Source of the DNA: Winogradskyella arenosi
GTDB lineage: Bacteria; Bacteroidota; Bacteroidia; Flavobacteriales; Flavobacteriaceae
Assembly: GCF_003337305.1 (NCBI RefSeq)
Contig: NZ_QPJO01000001.1
Span: 558,001 to 622,000, forward strand
Reading direction: 5' to 3'
Length of the DNA: 64,000 nucleotides
The stretch's first letter is position 1, and each line of letters opens with the position of its first letter. The position numbers were made by a program, and so were the translations under genes. Below are positions 16,152 through 24,511 of the stretch, piece after piece. The notes under the pieces were generated by a model. The model searched no databases. It was not told the origin of the DNA and saw only the letters and a program-made list of their open reading frames with translations.

Positions 16152-18623
16152 ATGAAGACACAACTACGCTTTACATTTTTATTGCTGCTTGTTTATGGTT
16201 TTTCTCAAGCCCAGCAATTAAATGAACCGGCCAATTGGCCTAATGCGCAATGGACGCTCACAGGGAGTTATGATCCCATGTATTTAGATGAAAATCCAAC
16301 CGGCTCGTCTAGTGGTTCGTTTTCTTTTGATGATGATGATGCAGGCGGAACTTCCATTAATAATATTGCTGCAGAATCTCCGGTGGTTGACCTTTCTGCA
16401 GCCTACACGGCTAATGAAACCGCAATTACGGTGGCATTTAACTATGTTCTAAATATTTATCAAAATGAAACCCTTAGCTTACAGTATTGGGATGCCGATA
16501 CAGAAATATGGGTCAATTGGGGAGTGCCCTTACAAGAGAATTCTGGGACTAATGATGAATTTTGTAATGAAGAATATACCGCTTTTATAAGTGAAGATTT
16601 AAACGTGTCTGCCTTTACAAGCACCCAATTAACCGGATTTAAATACCGCATTTTATATGACGATAATGGCTCTTATGGTTGGGGGTTTTGTGTAAATGCC
16701 CCTGTTATTAGCTCGGCTGTGCCACCGGCTTGCCCATACGTCTCCGATATAGTTATTAGTAATATTAATGCCTTTAGTGCTATGGTGCAATGGGAAAGTG
16801 GTGCTACCGAAACCTCTTGGGAGATTGTTGTTCAGTTGTTAAGTGAAGGTATTCCTAGTTCTGGTACCCTGGTCACCAGCAATAGCTATAATGTGTCTAA
16901 CCTTAGTGCAGATACCGATTATGTGGTTTTTATAAGAGCACAATGTTCTCAAGGAGGCGTAAGCAACTGGATGACGCAAATGTTTAAAACAGGAGTCGAT
17001 CTCTCTACCTACCCGGTAGCGTTTACAATTAACCCTATGGTAACCACAGGAACTTATGATACGGCCTTGGTGGATTTAAATGGCGATTTTTTAGACGATG
17101 TGATCTCCGTGAGTAATGACCATATTAATGTACATTACCAACTGCCTTCAGGAGGCTTTAATGAGGTTGATATTACAACCACTCCAACATCTAACTCCCC
17201 AAATTGGAGTATAGCGGCTGGAGATTTTGATGGTAATGGTTATAATGATTTATTGTATGGAGGCTACAATGGGGTCACCTTTATGCAAGCCAATAGTACC
17301 GGTACAGGCTATACCGAAATATCAGGAACAGAGTACGTGTTTTCTCAACGTTCTAATTTTGTAGACATTAATAATGATGGGTATTTAGATGCTTTCGTTT
17401 GTCATGATGTGCAAGCTAACGTGTATTATCTCTCAGATAGCTCTGGAAATTTAACTTTTTATCAAGGCCCAAGTACGGTTGTTCCTAATGGTTTAGGCAC
17501 CGTATCAGGAGGTGGAAATTACGGCTCAGTTTGGATCGATTTTGATAACGACAGGGATATGGATCTATTTCTCGCTAAATGTAGAGGTGGCTCGTCGATT
17601 AGTATGAACGAGTTATGGCGAAATGATGGCAACGGAAGTTTTGTAAACGTCGCTGATGCAAATGGCTACTATAGCACTAATGCTCCAGGTGTTGGGCATG
17701 ATAATTCTTCAAATTTAGGTGACTTGGTACAAACTTGGTCCTCAGCATGGGCAGATTATGATAACGATGGGGATATGGATGTTTATGTCGGGGCAAGTAC
17801 TACTGTAGATGGCGATTCTAAATTAATGCGAAACAACGGTGATGGTACCTTTACAGATGTTACAGCAGGTTCTGGAGTTCTATTGGCATCCTTAGGACGA
17901 GAAAATGTAGCGGTAGATTTTGATAACGATGGCTATATTGATATTTTTAGTAATGGAGATGTATTGTTTAATAATGGTGACCTTACCTTTACGAATTACA
18001 ACACTAATATGCCGCCAAGTGGGGCCATTGGCGATACTAATAACGATGGGTTTTTAGATGTTTATTACAACGGTAATATTTATTTAAACAATACCAACAC
18101 CAATAATTGGATAAAGATAAATACCATAGGAACCACAAGTAACCGTAACGGTATAGGCGCACGTATAGAATTAGAAACCACCAACGGTACACAAATTAGA
18201 GATGTTAGAAGTGGTGAAGGTTTTGAGTATATGAGTAGCTTAAATACGCATTTTGGTATTGGTAGCCTAAATAGTATTACTAGTCTTACTATTTATTGGC
18301 CTTCCGGAACGGTAGATTATATCCAGAATCCTGATATTAATGCCACCTTAAGTGTTACCGAAGGAAGCACGTTAAGTGTAGAAGATCCGGCTTTAGTAGA
18401 TCTGTCTATTTATCCTAACCCGGTAGATGATACCTTGTTTTTAAAGACCACAGGAGTCTTAGTTCATAAAATTGCAAGTGTTTTTGATGCTAATGGTAAA
18501 CGGGTGTTTAATGAAAAGCTTAGCGCGTCTACAGTAGATGTTTCATATTTAGCCCCTGGGGTTTATGTGCTACGTATAGAATCGCAAGGAAAAATGATAA
18601 AACGTAAGTTTATAAAAAACTAA
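16152..18623 (+). CDS. Secreted FG-GAP/ASPIC protein with T9SS type A signal
   Basis: An 823-residue exported protein. After the signal peptide (to FSQAQ) comes an N-terminal beta domain, then a fibronectin type III-like domain (about 195-280). From about 290 to 650 it has FG-GAP/VCBS-like repeats rich in calcium-type loops such as DFDNDRDMD and DYDNDGDMD. An ASPIC/UnbV domain follows (about 655-730, GIGARIELETTNG...GEGFEYMSS). The last ~75 residues (LSIYPNPVDDTLFL ... VYVLRIESQGKMIKRKF) are a T9SS type A sorting domain. It probably ends up on the cell surface or outside, folded as a beta-propeller. It lies 10 bp after the diheme cytochrome gene. Confidence 0.9.
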   Translation: MKTQLRFTFLLLLVYGFSQAQQLNEPANWPNAQWTLTGSYDPMYLDENPTGSSSGSFSFDDDDAGGTSINNIAAESPVVDLSAAYTANETAITVAFNYVLNIYQNETLSLQYWDADTEIWVNWGVPLQENSGTNDEFCNEEYTAFISEDLNVSAFTSTQLTGFKYRILYDDNGSYGWGFCVNAPVISSAVPPACPYVSDIVISNINAFSAMVQWESGATETSWEIVVQLLSEGIPSSGTLVTSNSYNVSNLSADTDYVVFIRAQCSQGGVSNWMTQMFKTGVDLSTYPVAFTINPMVTTGTYDTALVDLNGDFLDDVISVSNDHINVHYQLPSGGFNEVDITTTPTSNSPNWSIAAGDFDGNGYNDLLYGGYNGVTFMQANSTGTGYTEISGTEYVFSQRSNFVDINNDGYLDAFVCHDVQANVYYLSDSSGNLTFYQGPSTVVPNGLGTVSGGGNYGSVWIDFDNDRDMDLFLAKCRGGSSISMNELWRNDGNGSFVNVADANGYYSTNAPGVGHDNSSNLGDLVQTWSSAWADYDNDGDMDVYVGASTTVDGDSKLMRNNGDGTFTDVTAGSGVLLASLGRENVAVDFDNDGYIDIFSNGDVLFNNGDLTFTNYNTNMPPSGAIGDTNNDGFLDVYYNGNIYLNNTNTNNWIKINTIGTTSNRNGIGARIELETTNGTQIRDVRSGEGFEYMSSLNTHFGIGSLNSITSLTIYWPSGTVDYIQNPDINATLSVTEGSTLSVEDPALVDLSIYPNPVDDTLFLKTTGVLVHKIASVFDANGKRVFNEKLSASTVDVSYLAPGVYVLRIESQGKMIKRKFIKN

Positions 18624-18647
18624 ATGAATTTAACTTCCCTTTTAAAG

Positions 18648-18674
18648 CCGCTAGTGAAATCTGGCGGTTTTTTT
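18648..18674 (+). terminator. Intrinsic terminator after the FG-GAP gene
   Basis: CCGCTAG and CTGGCGG pair with one T-G wobble around a 6-nt loop, followed by seven Ts. Confidence 0.8.
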
Positions 18675-18697
18675 ATGTAATTTAAGTCTTGAAGTAG

Positions 18698-18705
18698 TAT
18701 TTTTG
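18698..18705 (+). promoter_or_regulatory. Candidate -7 box for the orphan ABC ATPase
   Basis: TATTTTTG matches TAnnTTTG exactly, about 83 bp before the start codon and just past the previous terminator. No convincing -33 element was seen. Confidence 0.35.
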
Positions 18706-18787
18706 AAATGCATTGCTGCGACTAAAGCGCCGTAGCGATAGATTTTAATGCTTTTTTACAAAAGAGCTAACTTAAAGTAAAGCCCCA

Positions 18788-19705
18788 ATGCTACAGGTAA
18801 ATAATTTAAATTTCGGATACACGAAGACCAAGGTTTTAAATGCGATTGATTTTAAAGTTGAAGCTGGAAAAAATCTCGCCATTATCGGTGAAAGTGGCTC
18901 CGGAAAAAGTACCTTATTAAAACTCATTTATGGGGAATACGATTTAGACGAAGGACAAATTTTTTGGAAAGATCAAGAAATTTTAGGCCCTAAATACAAT
19001 TTAGTGGTGGGCTATGAGTTTATGAAATCTGTAAGTCAAGAATTCGATTTAATGCCTGTAACCACGGTTGCTGAAAACATCGGAAAATTTCTTTCTAATT
19101 TTTATCCTGAAGAAAAAAAGGAACGCACTAAAGAACTTATTGAGGTGGTAGAGCTTGAAGCTTTTGCAAATACCAAAGTAAAATTATTGAGTGGTGGCCA
19201 AAAACAACGTGTTGCGATTGCCAGAGCTTTAGCAAAACAACCCGAAATATTACTCCTCGATGAGCCTTTTAGCCATATCGATAATTTTCAAAAGCAAGGG
19301 TTAAGGCGTAATGTTTTTAATTACTTAAAAGCTAAAAATATTACGTGTATTGTGGCCACTCATGACCGTAATGATGTGTTGGGCTTTGCTGATGAAATTA
19401 TTGTACTCGATACCGCTAATATCATCGCTAAAGACAGTCCTGAAAACCTCTATAAAAATCCTCAGTTACCTCTTATAGCTTCGTTCTTCGGAGAATTTAA
19501 TGTACTTGAGCCTTACGGTATTGTTTATGCCCATCAACTTCATATCGTAGCGAAATCCGACTTTAAAGCGACTGTAAGAAGCTCGTATTTTAATGGGAGC
19601 ACTTGGTTAATTGAAGTTATCTATCAATCCGAGGTTATTTTTATTCAGCATACGGTTGCCCTAGAACGCGGCACAATAATTTATTTTTCAGTACAAGGAA
19701 AATAG
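18788..19705 (+). CDS. ABC transporter ATP-binding protein, no permease nearby
   Basis: A complete 305-residue ABC ATPase: Walker A GESGSGKST (residues 36-44), a Q-loop, signature LSGGQKQRVAIARAL, Walker B ILLLDEPFSHID and the switch histidine in ATHDR. The ~85 residues after the nucleotide-binding domain look like the C-terminal beta extension of the iron/polyamine (FbpC/PotA-like) importers. It has no signal or membrane segment and works on the cytoplasmic face of the membrane. The neighbouring genes encode no permease or binding protein, so partner and substrate are unknown. Confidence 0.85.
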   Translation: MLQVNNLNFGYTKTKVLNAIDFKVEAGKNLAIIGESGSGKSTLLKLIYGEYDLDEGQIFWKDQEILGPKYNLVVGYEFMKSVSQEFDLMPVTTVAENIGKFLSNFYPEEKKERTKELIEVVELEAFANTKVKLLSGGQKQRVAIARALAKQPEILLLDEPFSHIDNFQKQGLRRNVFNYLKAKNITCIVATHDRNDVLGFADEIIVLDTANIIAKDSPENLYKNPQLPLIASFFGEFNVLEPYGIVYAHQLHIVAKSDFKATVRSSYFNGSTWLIEVIYQSEVIFIQHTVALERGTIIYFSVQGK

Positions 19706-19821
19706 GCTTTAGTCAGTGCGACTTCAAAATAAGAATCATGAGGTTTTTCAGGCTTAAAGAGAGTGCTCTAAAAACATGGACTTTATAAGGGTCAGGCCAT
19801 CTTAATTGGACTGGTTAATGT

Positions 19822-19843
19822 ATATTGATTTGTAAATCAATAT
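19822..19843. repeat. Palindrome downstream of sRNA-like unit A
   Basis: ATATTGATTT and AAATCAATAT are perfect 10-bp arms with a 2-nt centre. On the minus strand it lies 10 nt past unit A. Its ATTGATTT core recurs in the hairpin that follows unit B. Confidence 0.55.
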
Positions 19844-19853
19844 GTTAAAAATG

Positions 19854-19926
19854 AAAAAGGATGAACAGTTGTTCATCCTTTTTGCCCCAAATCTACCATA
19901 AACTTAACCTACTTATGTTATGGTGA
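19854..19926 (-). ncRNA. Candidate small RNA, unit A of a tandem pair
   Basis: This 73-nt unit differs by one base from a second unit 229 bp away. Read on the minus strand it starts TCACCATAACATAAG and ends in the hairpin GGATGAACA-AC-TGTTCATCC followed by five Ts, a convincing intrinsic terminator. A perfect TATATTTG box lies 2 nt upstream of the conserved part, as expected for transcription starting at its first bases. An eight-codon ORF (Met-Val-Asp-Leu-Gly-Gln-Lys-Gly) with the stop inside the terminator stem is kept in both units. It could be a small RNA, a leader peptide or a tiny peptide gene. The duplicated unit with conserved promoter geometry favours a transcribed RNA; this is inference. 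Confidence 0.55.
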
Positions 19927-19928
19927 GC

Positions 19929-19936
19929 CAAATATA
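19929..19936 (-). promoter_or_regulatory. -7 box of sRNA-like unit A
   Basis: TATATTTG on the minus strand matches TAnnTTTG exactly and ends 2 nt before the conserved 73-nt unit. The equivalent box of unit B sits at the same distance. Confidence 0.55.
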
Positions 19937-20007
19937 CGAGCACTTCTATTGAAATTTCTAATTTTATGGATAAACGACCTATATATTAGTCTAAATGTGG
20001 AATGTTA

Positions 20008-20045
20008 ATTGATTTTTTTAAGCGCTTTCTGTTAAAAAAATCAAT
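20008..20045. repeat. 14-bp perfect inverted repeat between the two sRNA-like units
   Basis: ATTGATTTTTTTAA and TTAAAAAAATCAAT flank a 10-nt loop (GCGCTTTCTG). On the minus strand it lies 37 nt downstream of unit B, in the position the ATTGATTT palindrome has after unit A. Confidence 0.6.
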
Positions 20046-20082
20046 TTTCTTACAGGCTTTAAGTCTTTAAAAGCGATTAATA

Positions 20083-20155
20083 AAAAAGGATGAACAGTTG
20101 TTCATCCTTTTTGCCCCAAATCTACCATGAACTTAACCTACTTATGTTATGGTGA
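20083..20155 (-). ncRNA. Candidate small RNA, unit B of a tandem pair
   Basis: It matches unit A at 72 of 73 positions; the one change is just upstream of the ATG of the shared eight-codon ORF. On the minus strand it ends in the same GGATGAACA/TGTTCATCC hairpin with a T run. It lies downstream of purF on the same strand, but has its own promoter-like sequence. The 156 bp between the units are not similar to the flanks except for the ATTGATTT hairpins, so the duplication is old or has been selectively conserved. The function is unknown. Confidence 0.55.
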
Positions 20156-20157
20156 TA

Positions 20158-20190
20158 CTAAGTTATATTTAATTTAATGATTCTCACCAA
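20158..20190 (-). promoter_or_regulatory. Candidate promoter of sRNA-like unit B
   Basis: On the minus strand TTG, 22 nt, then TAACTTAG (one mismatch to TAnnTTTG). The box ends 2 nt before the conserved unit, the same geometry as in unit A. Confidence 0.45.
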
Positions 20191-20214
20191 TAATCCGGTG
20201 AAATACAGTATAAC

Positions 20215-20238
20215 CCGATAAAATGATAATTTTATCGG
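20215..20238 (-). terminator. Hairpin downstream of purF
   Basis: CCGATAAAA and TTTTATCGG are perfect 9-bp arms with a 6-nt loop, 27 bp past the purF stop on the minus strand. No uridine run follows, so it may be a weak terminator or an RNA-stabilising hairpin. Confidence 0.4.
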
Positions 20239-20264
20239 ATAAAACGCGTTTTAAGTGCTATGCT

Positions 20265-22163
20265 TTAATAAGCGCGTTTATTATTTCCTTCGTAAAAATT
20301 AATAAAGGCTCTGTTAACCACTCTATTACCTCCTGGTGTTGGGTAGTCCCCTGTAAAATACCAATCTCCTAAGTTGTCCGGACACGCCTCATGAAGGTTA
20401 TCTACAGGTTGAAAAATAACCTTAACCTCTGCTTTAGTGTGTTCGTTACTTAATAATTCTGAAATCTTATTAGAAATCTGTTCATCTGTAAACTTCGCAT
20501 AAATATCTTTTACATAGTTTACGATGTCTTTATCCTTATTATTAACTTGTTTAATACACTTATTATAAACCTCTTCTACAATATGGTATTGGTCGGTATC
20601 TTTTAATAAGGCTAGAGCTGCTTTAAAAGCCACTAAAGTTTCTAAATTAGCCATATCAATACCGTAACAATCAATATATCGGATTTGAGGAGCAGAAGAA
20701 ACCACTACAATTTTCTTTGGGTTTAAACGGTCCATCATTTTAATGATACTCTTTTTTAGTGTTGTACCACGTACAATACTATCGTCTATAATCACTAAGT
20801 TATCGTTAGGTTTTATAACGCCGTAAGTAACATCGTAAACGTGTGCTACTAAGTCATCTCTACTACTATCTTCAGTAATAAAGGTTCTTAGTTTAACGTC
20901 TTTAATGGCTATTTTCTCAATTCTTGGACGTTCTGATAAGATGTCGGTTACTGTTTCTGCAGACAATTTACCGTCACCGTCTAAGATCGATTTTGTTTTT
21001 TGTTCGTTGAGGTGATCTTCAACCGCTTCTATCATTCCAAAGAAAGACGTTTCAGCAGTATTAGGAATATAAGAAAACACACTGTTTTTAGTGTCGTTAT
21101 CAATAGCCTCTAAAACCTTTGGCATTAATAAACGACCTAGTTTTTTTCGTTCCTGATAAATTTCAGCATCACTACCACGAGAAAAGTAAATGCGCTCAAA
21201 AGAACAAGCTTTACGCTCTAAAGGTTCTAATATTTTTTTAATCTGAGTAACACCGGACTTCTTGGTAATTATAGCGTGTCCGGGTTGTAACTCTATAACC
21301 TTTTCAAAAGGCACGTTAAATACCGTTTGAATTACAGGGCGTTCTGAAGCAACCACAACCACTTCATCATCTTTATAATAATACGCAGGTCTAATTCCTG
21401 AAGGATCTCTTAGTACAAAAGAATCACCATGTCCTAATAAGCCTGCCATAGCATAACCACCATCCCAGTTTTTAGCCGCACGCTTAAGTATTTTACCAAC
21501 TTTTAAACGCTCTGCAATAAGTGGCGAACATTCGTTTTTACTATAGCCTTCCTTTTTTAAATCTTTATATATTTTAGAAACAGCATCATCTAAGAAGTGC
21601 CCTATTTTTTCCATTACGGTAATGGTATCTGCTTTCTCTTTAGGGTGTTGTCCTATTTCTATAAGATTATCAAAAAGCTCATTAACATTGGTCATGTTAA
21701 AGTTACCAGCAACAATAAGGTTACGGTGCATCCAGTTATTCTGTCTTAAAAACGGGTGTACACTCTCTACGCTATTTTTACCATAAGTACCATAACGAAC
21801 GTGGCCTAATAAAACCTCACCAACATAAGGGATTTTTCGTTTTTGCAAATCAACATCATCTTGATATTCTGGATTTTTAGTCAGCTCATCATTGATACGG
21901 GCATTAATCTGCGCAAAGATATCTTGTATGGGTTGCTGTGCATTAGAGCGCACACGACTAATATAACGCTCTCCAGGTTTGGTATCTAATTTTATACTTG
22001 CAAAACCAGCACCATCTTGTCCTCGGTTGTGCTGTTTTTCCATCATTAAATACATCTTATTTACACCATAAAAAGCACTGCCATACTTTTCTTTATAGTA
22101 TTCTAAGGGTTTTAAAAGTCTAATAAGTGCAATACCGCACTCATGTTTTAATGCATCACTCAT
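20265..22163 (-). CDS. purF: Amidophosphoribosyltransferase-like class II glutaminase
   Basis: Catalyses the first step of purine synthesis, PRPP plus glutamine to phosphoribosylamine. The N-terminal nucleophile would be C9 in KHECGIAL, implying removal of an eight-residue propeptide. HNRGQDGAGFASI belongs to the glutaminase domain, and the PRPP loop VIIDDSIVRGTTLKKSI is in the C-terminal half. At 632 residues it is much longer than E. coli PurF (about 505). The extra length fits the long form I associate with Flavobacteriaceae, which may have a diverged role. It is followed by tandem sRNA-like units, and a PfkB kinase gene is 68 bp upstream on the same strand. Confidence 0.82.
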   Translation of the reverse strand: MSDALKHECGIALIRLLKPLEYYKEKYGSAFYGVNKMYLMMEKQHNRGQDGAGFASIKLDTKPGERYISRVRSNAQQPIQDIFAQINARINDELTKNPEYQDDVDLQKRKIPYVGEVLLGHVRYGTYGKNSVESVHPFLRQNNWMHRNLIVAGNFNMTNVNELFDNLIEIGQHPKEKADTITVMEKIGHFLDDAVSKIYKDLKKEGYSKNECSPLIAERLKVGKILKRAAKNWDGGYAMAGLLGHGDSFVLRDPSGIRPAYYYKDDEVVVVASERPVIQTVFNVPFEKVIELQPGHAIITKKSGVTQIKKILEPLERKACSFERIYFSRGSDAEIYQERKKLGRLLMPKVLEAIDNDTKNSVFSYIPNTAETSFFGMIEAVEDHLNEQKTKSILDGDGKLSAETVTDILSERPRIEKIAIKDVKLRTFITEDSSRDDLVAHVYDVTYGVIKPNDNLVIIDDSIVRGTTLKKSIIKMMDRLNPKKIVVVSSAPQIRYIDCYGIDMANLETLVAFKAALALLKDTDQYHIVEEVYNKCIKQVNNKDKDIVNYVKDIYAKFTDEQISNKISELLSNEHTKAEVKVIFQPVDNLHEACPDNLGDWYFTGDYPTPGGNRVVNRAFINFYEGNNKRAY

Positions 22164-22201
22164 GATTGTTTGTCTGCAATTAGTTATATAATTTTGAAAA
22201 T

Positions 22202-22226
22202 AAAAACGCGCTCATTTTAGAGCGCG
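22202..22226 (-). terminator. Intrinsic terminator after the PfkB kinase gene
   Basis: On the minus strand CGCGCTC and GAGCGCG pair around TAAAAT, followed by five Ts. It separates the kinase gene from purF. Confidence 0.85.
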
Positions 22227-22231
22227 CTTGT

Positions 22232-23158
22232 TTAAGATAATTCGATATCAAATTGGGTTAGCGTCTTAAATTGCTCTAAGCGCTTATAAATGTCTTGGTC
22301 TGTAAGGTTCTGCATACGCTCAGTTCCGAATTTTTCAACACAGAAGGATGCTAATGTAGAGCCATAAATGACCGCTGTTTTCATGTTTTCAAAAGAGAAA
22401 TCTCCTGTTTTGGCTAAATAGCCTGCAAAACCACCGGCAAAGGTATCTCCGGCTCCTGTAGGATCAAAAACTTCTTTTAATGGTAAAGCAGGTGCATAAA
22501 ACACATTGTCGTTATGGAATAATAAGGCCCCGTGTTCGCCTTTTTTAATCACCACGTATTTAGGTCCCATTTCATGGATTTTCTTTGCTGCAACCACTAA
22601 AGAGTATTCCCCAGTTAATTGGCGGGCTTCTTCATCGTTAATGGTAATTACATCCACGTTTTTTATAACCGCAAGCAAATCGTCTAAAGCGATATCCATC
22701 CAGAAATTCATGGTATCTAAAATAGCAAGCTTAGGCTTTTTAGTCATTTGGTTAAGCACACCTTGTTGCACTAAAGGATGCAAATTACCTAACATCACCA
22801 CTTCGGCATCTTTATAAGAATCAGGGACAATAGGGTTAAAATGTTCTAATACATTAAGCTCTGTAGCTAAAGTATCACGAGAATTCATATCATTATGGTA
22901 CTTACCACTCCAAAAGAAGGTTTTCCCTTCTTTTACAATTTCTATACCTTCAATATCAATGTTTTTATTGCTTAACAATTCTAAATAGTCTTGCGGAAAA
23001 TCACCACCAACCACTGAAACTGCTGCGGCATCAACATTAAAATTAGAAGCTGATAAACCAATATAGGTTGCAGCACCACCAAGAATTTTATCGGTTTTAC
23101 CAAATGGAGTTTCAATAGCGTCAAAGGCTACGGTTCCAACAATTACTAATTTGCTCAT
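22232..23158 (-). CDS. PfkB-family carbohydrate/nucleoside kinase
   Basis: A 308-residue cytoplasmic sugar kinase of the ribokinase fold. The C-terminal signature DPTGAGDTFAGGFAGYL contains the catalytic aspartate and anion hole. The N-terminal GGAATYIGLSASNF is the substrate-binding glycine motif. The substrate cannot be decided by eye; adenosine, ribose and fructose kinases all share these motifs. Its position beside purF hints at nucleoside or ribose use, which is only inference. A perfect -7 box TAAATTTG precedes it, and it ends at a strong terminator, so it is probably transcribed separately from purF. Confidence 0.87.
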   Translation of the reverse strand: MSKLVIVGTVAFDAIETPFGKTDKILGGAATYIGLSASNFNVDAAAVSVVGGDFPQDYLELLSNKNIDIEGIEIVKEGKTFFWSGKYHNDMNSRDTLATELNVLEHFNPIVPDSYKDAEVVMLGNLHPLVQQGVLNQMTKKPKLAILDTMNFWMDIALDDLLAVIKNVDVITINDEEARQLTGEYSLVVAAKKIHEMGPKYVVIKKGEHGALLFHNDNVFYAPALPLKEVFDPTGAGDTFAGGFAGYLAKTGDFSFENMKTAVIYGSTLASFCVEKFGTERMQNLTDQDIYKRLEQFKTLTQFDIELS

Positions 23159-23181
23159 AAAAGAATTTTGAATTAAAGTGC

Positions 23182-23189
23182 AAATTTAC
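23182..23189 (-). promoter_or_regulatory. -7 box for the PfkB kinase gene
   Basis: TAAATTTG on the minus strand, a perfect TAnnTTTG match 23 bp before the ATG. A TTTC lies 19 nt further upstream in place of a -33 TTTG. Confidence 0.5.
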
Positions 23190-23364
23190 GTAAAAATAAT
23201 TCCTTGTGAAATAGGAAATTTTAGGCTTGTAAAGCCAGGTGTCATTTTAAAGAAAACAACTATGCCTACTTTGATCCTGGCCTATCATGAAGCTCTAAGG
23301 GGTATAGGGCGCTTTTGTGTAGGCCTATAGTATAAAAAGAATGCTTATCGCCGATTTTATAACC

Positions 23365-23397
23365 AAAAAAAGCCACAATAGTTAAATTATGGCTTTT
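23365..23397 (-). terminator. Terminator after the secreted C1q-like gene
   Basis: On the minus strand AAGCCATAATT pairs imperfectly with the segment ending TTGTGGCTT, followed by a run of seven Ts. Confidence 0.7.
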
Positions 23398-23436
23398 CTT
23401 TTATACTTGTAAACGCTTTAACGTCTCAGTAATAAA

Positions 23437-24159
23437 TTATAATTTAGTTATACCGATATGGGTATAAGTACCTGATAAATTAGTACTAGGAGTATCTTCA
23501 TTTTTAATATAGTACTTAATGTCTATAACATCGCCGGCTGCAAACTTATATTGAAATGTTCCTGTTACACCAAAATGATCTCCACTCCCAAGCGTAGCAA
23601 CTCCTCTAGAAAGGTAGGCAATACGATTATTATTTAGAAAAACAGCAAGAATATATTTGTTGCTTCCTGTTTTTAAATTAGAAACAGACCAACTTGCGTT
23701 AATGATATAACTACCGTCTTTTAGAATTTCAATTTTACCATCACTTATCACAGAAAAATAATCAGTGTTAATTTCTTGAATCTCAGTAGTTTCACCTCCT
23801 CCTACTGGTAAATTATAAAAAGTGCCATTCTGTGAAGGTATAGTTCCTGTGTTATCATCATACAGTGTTAAGGTAGGAGTAGCATCTGCTTCTGTTGATA
23901 AGTGACTCCATCCTACTGCTTCTGAGATATATACCTCAAGACTTTCTGTTGTGGTATTATAAATAGTAAGACCTTCTACAGGTGAGGCAATAAGATCTCG
24001 CTCTGCAGTTGTAAGTCTAGGTAATAATAGACCTTTATCAGTACTCTGTAATTCTAAAATACTAGAGGCGTTTGGAGTATCTGTACCAATACCTACTTGA
24101 GCAAAACACGTGCTTGTACATAATAAAAATGCAGCTAAAATGGTAAAAATTGATTTCAT
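23437..24159 (-). CDS. Secreted protein with C1q/TNF-like C-terminal domain
   Basis: A signal peptide (MKSIFTILAAFLLCTSTCFAQ) is followed at once by VGIGTDTPNASSILELQST and KGLLLPRLTTAERDLI, a module I recognise from many exported Bacteroidota proteins that resembles tail-fibre and adhesin repeats. The C-terminal half (about 130-240) is a beta-sandwich-like domain ending in YTHIGITKL, most similar in pattern to C1q-like domains. No T9SS signal is visible. The start at ATG 24159 is chosen because the alternative TTG at 24192 lies inside the -7 promoter box. Length is 240 residues. The function is unknown; an adhesive role is plausible. Confidence 0.72.
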   Translation of the reverse strand: MKSIFTILAAFLLCTSTCFAQVGIGTDTPNASSILELQSTDKGLLLPRLTTAERDLIASPVEGLTIYNTTTESLEVYISEAVGWSHLSTEADATPTLTLYDDNTGTIPSQNGTFYNLPVGGGETTEIQEINTDYFSVISDGKIEILKDGSYIINASWSVSNLKTGSNKYILAVFLNNNRIAYLSRGVATLGSGDHFGVTGTFQYKFAAGDVIDIKYYIKNEDTPSTNLSGTYTHIGITKL

Positions 24160-24189
24160 TCTTCTATTTGGTTTACATGGATTTAGTGA

Positions 24190-24221
24190 CAAATTAACAT
24201 TAAAAAATGGGATTTATCAAA
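24190..24221 (-). promoter_or_regulatory. Promoter for the secreted C1q-like gene
   Basis: TTTG (24218-24221), 20 nt, TTAATTTG (24190-24197) on the minus strand: one mismatch to TAnnTTTG. It lies about 30 bp before ATG 24159 and settles the start choice. Confidence 0.55.
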
Positions 24222-24511
24222 TTTGTGGCTTTATTAATTTTTAAAAATAGTTAGGCTAAGAGGCTGTAAGTAGATTTGTATAAAAAATACTAGAGTCTTT
24301 TTTAGCTTGTAATAGTTTACTTTCACTATAAAGCTTAAGTACTTCAGGCTTTTTTTAGTGACTTAAAGCTTTAAATCTTAAAAAATGACCTTTAAGACCT
24401 TGTAAATCTTAACGTTTTATTGACGGTTATTACATAGGTTTGGTCAAAATATTTTACAATTATCTTGAATTATATAAATTATTGCCGTTTATTGCATACT
24501 TACTTAATTAA
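24222..24511. other. AT-rich gene-free stretch between two divergent secreted-protein genes
   Basis: I see no ORF, tRNA or strong hairpin. A loosely complementary pair (AAGCTTAAGT and ACTTAAAGCTT) occurs around 24330-24375. TAGGTTTG at 24435-24442 matches TAnnTTTG and could be the -7 box of the plus-strand gene, but there is no well-spaced -33 element. Confidence 0.4.

Noticed and set aside
23221..23364. Several short complementary segments (GGCTT/AAGCC, CTATGCCTAC/GTAGGCCTATAG) suggesting a structured RNA
   Set aside because: The pairing is imperfect, and there is no promoter box or terminator that would define a separate RNA gene.
24160..24192. Upstream TTG start for the C1q-like secreted protein
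   Set aside because: The TTG is part of the -7 promoter box, and the shorter ATG start gives a standard signal peptide.
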